Program-made: the position numbers and the translations under genes
Assembly (NCBI GenBank): GCA_001598975.1
Contig: BBXU01002758.1
Span: 27,132-91,131 of the forward strand
DNA: 64,000 nucleotides
Direction: 5' to 3'
From: Parachlorella kessleri
Lineage: Eukaryota; Chlorophyta; Trebouxiophyceae; Chlorellales; Chlorellaceae
Part shown: in pieces, positions 1 through 10,759 of the stretch
Layout: the number at the start of each line of letters is the position of its first letter
Position numbering within the stretch: the stretch's first letter is position 1
Notes under the pieces: generated by a model
The model's input: only the letters and a program-made list of their open reading frames with translations
The model's database searches: none
What the model was told of the DNA's origin: nothing

Positions 1-145
1 CGCTCAGCTTGCTGAGCACTTTGTAGGCCTGAGACCGAGCCTTGCAGCTGTCTGTAGCCTGCCCTGCTTTGCATGAGTGCCCTGGTGACTTGCATCTTTG
101 CATTAACTGGGAGATAATCAACTGGTGCGACTGGGTGGTATGCAG

Positions 146-1164
146 GGCGCGAGCTGGAAGGGTTCATCCCCAAGAGTGCCAAGGACTTTGAGGAGTACGC
201 AGCACTGGTGGTACAGAAGTACCTTTTGCCGCAGGTGGGCGCACCTACCTACAAGCACCTGGCACGCATCGTGGCGGCGTGCTGCAGGCGATTGCGGCTC
301 GATGGCAGCAGAGGCAACAGGATGTCCCCCCACAGTGCAGGGGGTCACGGCCGAATCACCTGGATGCATCAATTGCGGACTTTTCGGGGCCGGTGGCTTG
401 GGTGACATCAGCACAGCTGAGCGTGGCAACCACCAGGATCTGTGCAACCAAGCCTCTGAGGACATTAGATCGACTGACCCCACTGCTGCAGGCTAAGAGC
501 ACGCATTACAAGCTGCTGGTCAAGCAGCTGATCAAGCACTCGTTGGTATTTGTGTCGGCACAGGACGCTAAGGACATCGAGACCAGCGTGGCAGGTGGGC
601 AGGACGGGGGCTCGCTTGCTGCGCGATAAAGGGGAGGGGTGTGGCTCAGACACTACTTTTGGAGTTTGGGCCCGTGGTAAAGTGAGGCAGCAAGGGCACG
701 TTGCAGAAAGAGGGTGTGCTATAGTTAACGGTATGATCTTCGACCCATAAAGCTTGCCTCGAGATAAGGACCTACGGCCTCACGGACCTAGGCTCCCAGC
801 GCCTCACTTGCATCCCCATTACGTTAGAATTAAGTTAGCGGCTGCTTATCCTCTGGTCCCCCTATCAGCCACCCTCGGTACCTGGGCTGCCAGGGCGTAT
901 ATGTTATTGAGCATTGCTTGTTATGGGGTGCATGCTGGTCTGCCTTAGGCTATAGTCGTTGTGCCAGACAGCAAGGGTGGTGCCCACTCCGCTACTTCTG
1001 TAGGCATTCGGGCAGACAAGCTCAAAGAGGAGAAGGCAGCAGCAGCGGCCGGCAAGAAGACTACCAAGAAAGCGGCCCTCAATGTCGGCAAAAGCGGCGG
1101 CTCGGCGGGCCTGGATGACTACAAGTTCGACGTGGCTGACGAGGATGACTATGACTTCATGTAA
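146..1164 (+). CDS. EIF3J: Eukaryotic translation initiation factor 3 subunit J (3' part)
   Basis: eIF3j is the loosely bound eIF3 subunit that sits near the 40S decoding site and helps mRNA recruitment. Three exons are visible. The first starts near 146 after a TGCAG acceptor and encodes a segment around FIPKSAKDFEEYAALV, matching the family block before the C-terminal helix. The second, 492–594, contains YKLLVKQLIKHSLVFVSAQD. The third, 956–1164, has a Lys/Ala-rich linker and ends in an acidic tail closing with DDYDFM, like the DYEDFM end of animal eIF3j. The 594/956 junction is in frame (G|TC). The donor ending the first exon is not clear: no good GT follows the conserved block near 255–290. 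The N-terminal half lies before the window. The gene converges on the next one. Confidence 0.8.
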
Positions 1165-2044
1165 AGTTGGCAGCTCGTCAGTGTGTTGTGGGGCAGGCCA
1201 CGGCGAGGCAGGTACTTAGTTTAGGGGATATTGGCAGGTGCAGTAGTCAGCAGCAGGTTGATGCCATGTTAAGACCGGCATGCATTGCTCAGTAGCCTGT
1301 ATGGTGGCAAGGTGTTCTGTGTTGTTTGCACTGCTCTAGGGCTTACACAGCATTTGCATGACACCATCTTGCTGATAATGAAACGGCCTTCGTACAGTGG
1401 AAGAAAGCACAATGACGTGGTGGAAGGGCACATGCATAGCCAACCACCTGATCCTGTGTAACTATGAACGGCGGGACAGTCGGGGTATTTCAGATGGAAT
1501 GCATGTGACAACTAGGGGTCAAACAGCACTTTGGCGGGCATCCATGAAGAACCTGAGGTCGTTACTCGGCATATCCCCACCTCACCGCTTTGTGAGGGGC
1601 AGAGATCACAACCTCGATGGTACAGCTGCCAGCTTACAACTAGACCCAAGCCGAGCCGCAGAGGTAACTGTCTGCAGCCTAGGGAGCTCTAGCATGCTTC
1701 ATAGTTCCCATGCGTGCCACTTGTGCCTGCTCTCTTTACGGCTGCCCCTCCACATAGTTATATACATCCACTCCCCGCTTGAGCAGCACCTTCCTTACTT
1801 CAGCTTTGGCTGCCTCCTCTGCTTGCTTGTGCCGCGCAGCAATGTGTGGCAGCGGAGTATCCCTGCAGGCAAGGCAGTGAAGAGCCGTCCAGACTGGGCA
1901 GTGGTTGAGAACAACTCAGCCACTTGGAAATACACGAAGCAGCCGGTCACCCATTTGCATGGTAGGCAGCGGCTGGATGTCTTGCATGCACAGCGAAGAG
2001 GAGGAAACCACTAAGTGCCCGTGCCAACATACGGGAAGGCATTC
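1165..2044. other. Intergenic region between convergent 3' ends
   Basis: This stretch lies between the eIF3j stop and the stop of the minus-strand FAM161-like gene. It should hold both 3' UTRs. TGTAA, the usual green-algal polyadenylation signal, occurs right at the eIF3j stop (ATGTAAAG, about 1160–1167) and again near 1457. No ORF here looks coding and I see no mobile element. Confidence 0.5.
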
Positions 2045-5000
2045 TCACTTGCGCTTCTCAACTGTGGGGGGGCCTGCAGCTGCGCCCGCAGGGTGTCTGT
2101 CCCCTGACGCTGCCAGGGGAACCTCCTCGGCCAGGAGTGTCACTTCAGTCCCAAGCTTCCATTTTGGCTCTGAGCTGCTCTGGGGACTGTCAATGGCATC
2201 CAGCATCGTCCCATGCTTAGCGGCATACACATCTACAGTGGCACAGCACTCCGGCCCACTCTTGTCATCCCCCCAAGGGTTTGTCTGTCCCTCCATGTGA
2301 ACTCCTGGACCTGTTGCCGCCTCGCTGGCGTTTCCAGCAAGGTTTTCCCTGTGGACTGCACCTGAGGGCAGGTTTGAACCTACGAGCTCCTCTCTGGCGA
2401 TGTCCGCGGCAGTAGCTGTCTCCAGCGCGCTTGCTGCTCTGCTATCGCGGCGAGCAGCAGCCGGCCCGCTGTCTGCTACAGCGGCACTGCCAGGGCGGCG
2501 CCACTTGGGACTGCTGCACAGGAGGGCCATGTCCTTTAGCTCCTGCTCTGAGGCTGATATCCGCTCCAACTCAGTGGCATAGCGCCCGCTGGCAACGCTT
2601 TGTTGCACAGCTTGAAGTTTGAGTTGCTGGCTTCGTGTGGTGCCCATGCTCGGACTACTGCTTGCAAGCAGTGTAGCCTTGCCGTCGCCGCTGCATGTAG
2701 CAACGTCGCCCTGTAGTGAACAATCGTGTTGCTGCTGACTCAACTGCTGCTCCTGCTGCTGCTGAACCGTTTTCTCCTCTAAGGATTCAGCCTTGCCACA
2801 CTGCTGGTCACGCTCTGCATTTAACTCTATACTCGCAGCAAACTCACTCTGGCCAATCGCAGCAGAGTTTCTTGGCGGGCCAGGGGCACCCTGGGTATCA
2901 GAACCCCACTCGCAAGAGTATGACTGGGTCAAGCCACCGTCCTGCCATAAGGGATTGCCCAAAGTCCTGTCGGCCAGACCTTCCATAGCAAGGCCAGCAC
3001 TCCTGCCTGTGGTGCTGCTTCCCTCTGGCAAGGCCAGCTCTCTATCACCATTCAGGGTGCCTGGCGCACCAGCTGTGCTGCGGGCAGTCATCACCATGTA
3101 GCGTGGCTCAACTGCCGCACTGACGTCTGCTTCGTAATGCATTTGAGTAGTGGCAGCAGCCATGCTGCCTTGGTTACCGTCACTCCTTTCCTCAATGCGG
3201 CAGCTGGCTCCTCCCAGGGTAGCTGCACAGCCCTGGCTGCTTGCAGGCCTGGGGAGGAGCAGCAGCTGCTGCTTAAAAGGCCGCTGCAGTGCGCCTGCAG
3301 TGGCTGGACGCAGGGATGCGCCAGTAGCTGGGGAGGTCCGAAGACTGCGACGCCCCAGGGCTTTGTTGGAAAGCTGCATCTCGGCTATCAGCAAGGCATA
3401 ACGGGCCTGAACAAACAAACGTAAACAGCTTGAGGTCATAGGGCCGGATGGGGACTCCCTTGAAGGTCATGCAGGCCGCTGGCAACGTCACTAGCAAAGA
3501 GCCTACTTGTAAGGGAAACCCTTGAGACATAAAACCCAAGCGAGTCCCGTGTCCTCTAGTAGAGCATGACGAGGCAAGCACGATTTCATGTCTTGCAAGG
3601 ATGCAAGCCCACCTCGGTAGTAGATACAGGGATGGGGTTGGCTAAGAATGCCGTTGGCGAGTGAGCAGGTGATCTCCCTGTATGACCGCCTGCATCTCCC
3701 AATGCAGCCTTCTGCCGCTGCTTGTCGCGCTCATAAAATGAAAAAGGCTGCTCTTGAGACCTGCAATTGAGCGATCGGGAGTGCTCATGCATGGACAAGC
3801 TCATGCATAACACGGAGGAGAATAATCTTCCATTACGAAGGGAGGCAAGCAGCAGCCCACTCAGGTCCCACCTCAGGAGCTCCACACGCTTCTCATGCGC
3901 TTCTGCCCGGCGCTCCTGTGCCCGCTCCATTATGTCAGCAAAGCGTGGCTCAACGCTGGATAGAGGCAGTGGACTGGCCCTGTAGCGGCGCTGCTGAGTG
4001 CCTAGGTACTTGAGTGCAAGGTCCTGCTCAGCCTTCACCTGCAAGTCCCAGGCCATTGCAGGTACATATAATCTGGTAGCAAATGTAACAAGGTCCCAAA
4101 CCCCATGGAGTCAATCGTACACCCATGCATTTCTGTTGGCCCCACTTTGGGGGGACTCAGGCAGCATGGCCAGGTGGCGGTGCGCTGTTAGACTTGACTA
4201 GACTAACCCCATGCAGTTATTAGTAATCTACCTTTCACCTGCATGATTGGTTTCAAGCGAACCAAAGCATCCTGCCGTCCTTCTGACGCTGTCAGCTGCT
4301 CTCCACAAAATTGTGAGCCCAACACCGCTGCATCCACCACCGCAGGACTAGCATGCTGTGCTACAGGCGACTTCGTTGCTCCATGGCCTTGCTGCTGCTC
4401 CCTGCCCTTGGGCTCAGCCGCCCCCGCTGCACAACCGGCCAGACTTTCTGCTGCATCCTGGTTGGGAGCTCTGGCAGCCTGGAGGCCATCATGAAGCAGG
4501 TGCTCACCAGCACCAGGATCACAGAACGCTGTGCCTGCAACCAAGCCTGCGCTCACTGCTGTGGTGGCTGGGCATGGTGTTGGTGCTACTTGGCAATCCT
4601 GACGAGCCTTCTCAGCTGCAACCTCCTGTTTGGAGGAACTTAGCGCCTTCATTGCTCCCGGATCCTGGCACAGCCCACTGCAAGGCATGCCACTGCAAGG
4701 AGCCAGTTCCTGCGTGATAATAGTGTTGCTGCTCGCTGCTGCCTTCCTCCTAGCCGAGGTCCAGGACAGACTTCTGCACATCTCGGGCTCCAGGGACAAG
4801 CCTAGCTGTAGCTCTCCTTTGCTCTCCTTGTCAAACTCCTCGCACTGTCTGTTGCCATGCTGGTTAAGATCAATGTGCGGAGGTTGGCTCCTGCTGCACC
4901 TGCTGCCGTTTAGCTGTTGCGCCCGCACCGTCTGCTCAAAGCCAGCGACCTGCTCTATTAAAGAGTCTTGCTGCTGCTGCCGCCTCTGCTGCCGTCGGGC

Positions 5001-7466
5001 CATCAGCTGTGAGAGGCGGTCAAAGTGCTGCTGAAACCTGCAAGGTGGACCTTCGTTAAAGTATGGTTCCGCTCCAAGCAGCCAGTCTGCCGGACGCTGG
5101 GTCAAGTGCAAGGCTAAGGACCTATACTCCAATGTCCCTTTGCTTAACAACATCAATGCTGCCACACCAGCAAGTGGCAGCGGATGAGAACAAAGCAGCT
5201 CCACCTGTCATGGCTGTACACGGCATCGCTCGGATCCCCAGGCTGCACTTGCGGATTTGCCGTGCCCTGCACATCCTGCAGAGCATCTTCCGCTACCACG
5301 CAGGCTGATGGCTGGGATAGCCGCTGCTTGCTGCTGAATACCAGTTTGCTGCTTGCAGCCAGAGAGGTTGCTGGCCCTGTGTTAGCTGCCACTGGATGAC
5401 CTGAAGCCGCTGCTCTGCTCTCCTGCCCCGTTGTAGCACAGTTTGCAGATCGAGATCGGGAGTCACCGCCCGACCTGTCAAGCACTCGCTGCTGACTGTG
5501 CGCCTTGCCGCAAGTTTTTGAGGCTGCACCTGCTGCTGACTTTTGTCGACCCCCAGCATGGGGTTTGGCCTTGGGGCCAGCAGATGGCCGCTCTGGCGCC
5601 AGGTGGCTGCTGGGAATGGTAGCATGGCCCTCAGGAATGTCGTCAAACCTGCAGTGTGGCCAGTGCGTAGCAGCTCACGAAATGCAACACAACCCAACTG
5701 TTGAAGTAGTGGCCCGCACAATGTGACTGTCCGATTATTGACCGTGAGGAGCTATACTCATGCAGTCAGGGTCCTAGCCAGCAAGCTATTGGTTAGTTGT
5801 GGCAAGCAATGCAACAGAAAGGAGATATGGTGAAGTGTACTGACACAGCTGGATGCAGTTCTGCTTTATTGTTCCAACTGACCTCCAGACTTGCTGTTTG
5901 ATAGCGTGCAGCTTCCCAGCTGCTGGTGGCTGAGCACCGCGCTGTGTATCCCCGCTTGTGGGCCTCGCCTTGGTTGGTACCCCCTGCAGAAACTCTTCCC
6001 CCCTTTAGTTGTGCAACCGGATGCCACTGCCTACCTAAACACCTCCAGCCGGTTGCCTCACAAAGTCCACGCATGCCTTGACCTTGCCTGATTGCGAGCT
6101 TGTGCACTCTCTAGTCCACTCCTAACACCTCCGCTGCGGCTTCCTCCTTGAGCTGACCCAGAGGCTGCTTGCTCCCTGGCAAGAGCTGCTGTGATGGGTG
6201 TCCTAGCCCTGTGCAGTGGAATTTTCTTCAGGGCATTGAGCCGTCTGCTGTTGCCGGGTGCACCTGCTTCCTGCCCTTCCTCTGAGGGGGCAGTTGACTC
6301 GTCAGCAAGAAGCATCTCGGCACCCACAGCCTGCCAGTCAGGCCAGGCAGTCATGTCGGTACCGTGACCTGCCTCTGTCATAGCCTGGTCCAGCTCCGGG
6401 CCTGGCTGAGTGGGCGAGGCAAAACAGCTGTGGATACTGCTGTCAGGGTCTGTTTCTGTAGCATTGACATGAAGCCTGCTCCTGCGAGCTTGCGGGCCTT
6501 CGTCGCCGTCCTCAAAGGAGTGCTCTGACACCATCCTGGCGAGCATGGGGCTACCCAGAGGTACACCTGACAACTCCCGCTGCAGCTGCCCCCTGAGCCG
6601 AAGTGCGACGGGGGAAAGAGTGGGGCTGTTCCCAACATCCACACCAGGATGGCAGCTAGTGTTGAGGGCTGAACAAAGCAGCAGCGCCTCATCTGGGGAG
6701 TCCTGCTGCTGCAGCTCTGGTGTGTCCAACGTCCCTCCTTGACCCTGGTAGTGTGACACAGAGGCCTCCCTGGGAGGTGACCTGCTGCCGTAGATGTGAG
6801 GCTCAGAGAGCTGCTCCAAGGTAGGGCTATATGGCTCCTCCCAAGAGGCCTCGAGCTGCGTGACATCATCTTGCGAGTACTGTGACTGCTGAGACTGGTG
6901 CGATGCCTGGCTGTACTCGACTTCTAGCTGCTGCGGCACGGCGTGAGGGCTGCGGTGGGAGAAAGAGCTGCCACTGCGCGCTGCGGAAAAGGTATCAACA
7001 GGTATATGGTCTTCAACCTGAGGATCACTGGTGTACGAGTCGCCACTGGCATCTTTGTGCAGTGTGCTGCTGCTGCTGGTGGTAGAGGCAAGGGCCTGCA
7101 AGGGTTAAACAACGGTGTCTCCCTGCGCACTGGTGACCGCTATCAGACTGCACGCGGGAGTGTATGCAGTGCTACCTGCTTGACTGCCAGCAGTGCTACT
7201 CTGCCCCCCTTGAAGCGAGACAGCAAAGACAAAACGCTCAAGTCCTTGTCTAGTCCTGCCATCGCGCCAGCACTTGCGATGAGGATCAGGCATTTGGTTG
7301 CCCTAAATTCAAGGCGTTCTCTGGACCCTGCAGGAGTACGGAGGTCAACAACTTGCCTGGCTCCCGCCGGCGCTCTGGGCCACTCTGCCACATGGAACTT
7401 GCTGACGGTGTTACTGAGTACAGGAACTAGACCGGGATCAAACGTCCTTCGCATGAGCCCCTTCAT
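2045..7466 (-). CDS. FAM161-family (UPF0564) centriole/cilium microtubule protein
   Basis: FAM161 proteins are microtubule-binding proteins of the centriole and ciliary base. A multi-exon reading frame runs from an ATG at 7466 to a TAA at 2045. The diagnostic part is at 4020–3600. An exon with YRASPLPLSSVEPRF and a helix rich in Arg/Glu (DIMERAQERRAEAHEKR) is followed, after an intron, by EQPFSFYERDKQRQ. This order (K/R-x-A-x-P-x-P block, charged helix, PFSFxxRD) is the family core. Other exons, at about 7466–7172, 7095–6092, 5657–5208 and 5052–4230, are Ser/Gln/Ala-rich and poorly conserved; a Gln/Arg coiled-coil stretch lies near 4980–4950. The last exon starts near 3412. The junction at 7172/7095 is in frame (KQ|ALAS). 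The exon ending near 6092 seems to use a GC donor (CAG|GCAAGG). Family assignment is from motifs by eye; N-terminal exons are less certain. Confidence 0.65.
5791..5862 (+). repeat. Diverged copy of the dispersed ~70-bp repeat
   Basis: It reads GGCAAGCAATGCAACAGAAA near its start and ends with GTACTGACACAGCTGGATGCAG-like sequence. This matches the repeat seen in better condition at 28991, 34437 and 61031. It sits in an intron of the FAM161-like gene, antisense to it. Confidence 0.5.
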
Positions 7467-7535
7467 TCAAGTCCTAGGTTGGGCCCTGTTCCCTCGCCCA
7501 AGGGGCCGCGGCATTTTTATGATTCTGCAAAGACC
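7467..7535. promoter_or_regulatory. Very short head-to-head intergenic region (FAM161-like / F-box copy 1)
   Basis: Only 69 bp separate the proposed minus-strand ATG at 7466 from the plus-strand ATG at 7536. If both starts are right, this segment must hold both 5' UTRs or overlapping promoters. No clear TATA box is visible. The start of the FAM161-like gene is the weaker of the two. Confidence 0.35.
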
Positions 7536-9989
7536 ATGGCAGGCCAGCTCGAACTGTTGCAGCCCAGCAACGCTGCAACCCCTCAACCTGGCCTGTTAGA
7601 CTTGCCCGATGTCCTACTGGAAGAAATCTTATTGAGTACCCAAATGACTGACAGGTGAGGTAGCAAGGAGCACTGAACCAAGCCGGACGGAGCCAGGCGC
7701 TGAGGAAGGCATGGCCCTTCCCAGCGCCTCTGAGCACAGGCTGCTGAGTGTCGGATGTGACAAACCGACCAATACACGCTTCTGCAGCGCAGGGCAGCGG
7801 CTGCATGTGTCAACAGCAGGCTGGCGGCCCTCAGCCGCTACAGCCAAAAGCTGTGGCAGGCTCTCTCCTTGTGGCCAACCAGGGTTGGCCACCTGCCTGC
7901 CTTGGGCCGCTGGGGGCAGGCTAGGCAGACCCAGGTGTGGCGTTAACTCCTGTACAGGGATCAAAAGGCCTCTAGTTGTCTGGGTGGCATGGCCAATGGT
8001 TCTACGCGACCAACTCGAGGTTGGACAAGGTTACCAGACCAGCAGATATTTATATTCACCCTTGCACATTGCAGCAACTTGCTGCACACTGGCGCCCATG
8101 ACATTCCGCTGATTGCATCTGCTGCTCGTCCCTTGCAGGTTTCCCACCTGAGCCTTGGGTTGCAGGAAGACGTAACTGCAGTCTCAGTTGTTCGGCCATT
8201 CATTGGGAACTGCCTGTCTGTCCTGGGGCCGCGACTGGTGAGCCTTGAGCTGAGCATCCAAACACACATGTTTGACACGCGCGGCCTTGAGGTGGAGGCC
8301 TGCACCCAGCTCACCTACCTGTCCCTGAGGGTAAGCCCTTCCTGGATGCCTGGTCGCCAATGCCGCTGTGCACTGACACACTGACACTGAGGTGGGCTAT
8401 CTAGTGATGTAAGTCCGACAGGTCTCCACCAATATTGCATTCATTAAGTCATACCTTCTAACTTAGCATGTGCCTGTTTCATGGCTCTGCCTTGCCCCGG
8501 CATGTCGCTGTAACTCTGCTTCAAGCTTCGTACAGCCATCGAATACACAGTTCCCAAGCAAAGTAACAAGGGTCCCTTACAGGAGTGACCAAGGTTATGC
8601 GAGGTTGTGACTTTGCCCGCCCGCTGTCCACTTACTGCTAGCCTTGGCCTGGTTGCAGGGTATCCCGTGGGGTTCAGTCAACATATGCTTCAGGCCGGGC
8701 AGCCTTCCTGCCTTCGAAGAGCTCCATGTGAATGGCACGAAGTGCGCTGATGGTCCCACCAGTATCACAGTGACGCCCGACTGTTTCCCTTGCAATGTCC
8801 GCACCCTGGTGTTCAAGACGCACAGCCATATGTGGCAGCTGCCTCCTCCTCTATCAGCCTGCCATGCCAAGCTCCAAAGGCTGGAGGTCCTCTGCTGGAG
8901 CAGCTTTGCGGGTGCCGCTGTTCCAAACCTGGAGCTCCTGACGGCGCTGCAGGCAAGTGCAGCAGTGTGATCGCTGACAAGTTGGGACAGTGACAGCTGG
9001 TAGCTGCTGCTGTAGTCCATGGCAGCACTCTGGACACGGCTCAGCACTGTCGTGAGCGGTCTAGTGTGTGGCCGGTGCACCCCTCACTTGCAAGGACGAC
9101 TTCTCGCGCTCATCTTACATTGCATATGGCGTGCAGCTGTTCCTCGGTTGACACGCCCCCCTTCACCACTACCACTACCACCTCACCACACACACTCACA
9201 ACACCTCCTCTCCCTGGTGCAGGCCCTAACCTACTTGCACCTTGCAAGACCCAACTGCAAGAATTTACCTCGGCTGTCTCTCCCGGGAGCAGCCCCTTGT
9301 CCTCAGCAGCTTCCAGCCCTCCCGCCCCCGTTAAGAGCTTTGTTGACCCTGCGAGCCTTACGTCTCACCAACCCACCGCTGGGGACGATGGATTTTTCTT
9401 GCCAGTAGCCGCCTTACTCAACCTGACAGCCATCCACATCAGCGGGCCAGTGGAAGAGCCTGGCGGCACCCTGGATGTTTTAGTGCCAGCACTACCCCTG
9501 CTGCCCACCCGCCTCTGCCAGCTTGGCCTGGAGTGCTTCCGCATGCCGCAGCCGAGGAACCTGGTCCAGCTGGGTGCTAGCCTATACAGCCTTGCCCTTC
9601 CCTTGGCGCGCCTGCCAGCCTACATTGAAGAAATCATTAAATCGCTGCCCAGGCTCCAGCGCCTGCTGCTCTCTGGCGACTTTTGCGAGTACCGCTCCTG
9701 GGAGGCTGACAAGTGCCCCAAGGTTTCCGAGGTGGCACATGCTGTCGGCTTGCTCGCCGAGATCCCTGACTTGAAGATGCTCTTTCTCAACGCGAGGTTG
9801 TATGCAGGCCGCGTATCGTGCATGCACACAAGCAGCCCAGGGGCAGCGCAGATTGATGCTGCGCTGCTTGCCCTTCAAATGGCACGGCCTGGCTTGCAGA
9901 TTCAGCGGCACTCGTGCGGGCTGCAAGGGGAACAGGCCGGCTGGGCTGTGCCCCGGCCTGCACCCTGCTGTTGGTGTTTGACAGACTAA
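7536..9989 (+). pseudogene. F-box/LRR-like gene, tandem copy 1, frameshifted
   Basis: F-box proteins are substrate receptors of SCF ubiquitin ligases. Exon 1 (7536–7652) encodes an F-box start, LPDVLLEEIL, and exon 2 (about 7787–7930) the rest of it (RRAAAACVNSRLAALS...LW). Exons at about 8139–8330, 8659–8953 and 9223–9989 give irregular leucine-rich repeats (LVSLELSIQ, LTYLHLARP, LPNL-type units). The paralogue at 10760–13131 aligns over the whole length. Against that copy, one base is missing near 9381–9390 (CTGGGGACGATGG here, CTGGGCGACATCAA there). The upstream frame then ends at the TAG near 9406, while the homologous sequence continues in another frame to 9989. The protein would lose about 190 C-terminal residues. 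Exon 4 ends with a GC donor (CTGCAG|GCAAGT). It is a pseudogene, a truncated allele, or a sequencing error. Confidence 0.6.
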
Positions 9990-10420
9990 GGGAGGGAGAT
10001 GAAGGTCTGATGCTCATTTGGCTAGATGACTGTGCCACGTTCTGTGGTTTTGAGAGATTTCAAGCAAGCTTGCTGCCTCACCTTGGTTTGGCATCCTTGT
10101 CGGCTGTGGAGGCTAACTCGAACGTTACCCAGGGCCTATGGAATGTTGGTATGTGTTTGTATAACAGTTGCGTACGGGCTGGCCAGTGCGCAGTGCAGGA
10201 CAGCACCGGCCGTATCTCAGCTGAACCCTGCTTCCCAGCAGTGGTCACATATCTTAACACAGCCTCCATACATCCATCAAGCCCTTCTCCCACCAGTCAG
10301 GGTTAGATTTTTAACTTCTCAGGACCTTTATATAGTGTGCAGGCTGGCCTTGGATATTTATATCTGAGAGCTGGGAGGCTACAAGGTGCGCCCCTGTAGC
10401 TAAATCAGCAGCTTGCTCGC

Positions 10421-10590
10421 TGACTGCCAGCAGTGCTACTCTGGCCCCCTTGAAGCGAGACAGCAGAGACAAAACGCTAAAACTCCCATCTGGCCCTGTC
10501 TACTGTGCGAATAGGATTGTAAAAACTAGGAGACCAAGGCAATTAGAAGGGGCACAGGTGGAACAGAGGGTCAAATGTCTCCCGCCGGCG
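10421..10590 (-). pseudogene. Relic of the FAM161-like gene's first exon
   Basis: This segment is the duplicated partner of 7181–7390. On the minus strand it still reads SVLSLLSRFKGARVALLAV, against SVLSLLSRFKGGRVALLAV in the intact exon. No downstream exons of that gene follow it. It was carried along when the F-box unit was copied. It could now act as part of the promoter of copy 2. Confidence 0.5.
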
Positions 10591-10759
10591 CTCTGATATG
10601 GCAGAAACTCATTACATGTACTCCTGCTGCACCCTACCTTCATTTCGAAGGGTGGCATGAATTGGGCACTGCTCACTCAACCAGGCGCTGTTCAGGCGAC
10701 CAAGTACTAGCGTTGCGCCGCATCAGGATAAAGGACACATCAGGACATCAGGCTTCACC

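Noticed and set aside
1397..2014. Plus-strand 205-codon ORF downstream of eIF3j
   Set aside because: No recognisable motif, no splice-site context, and it lies in the convergent 3' region. Chance ORF.
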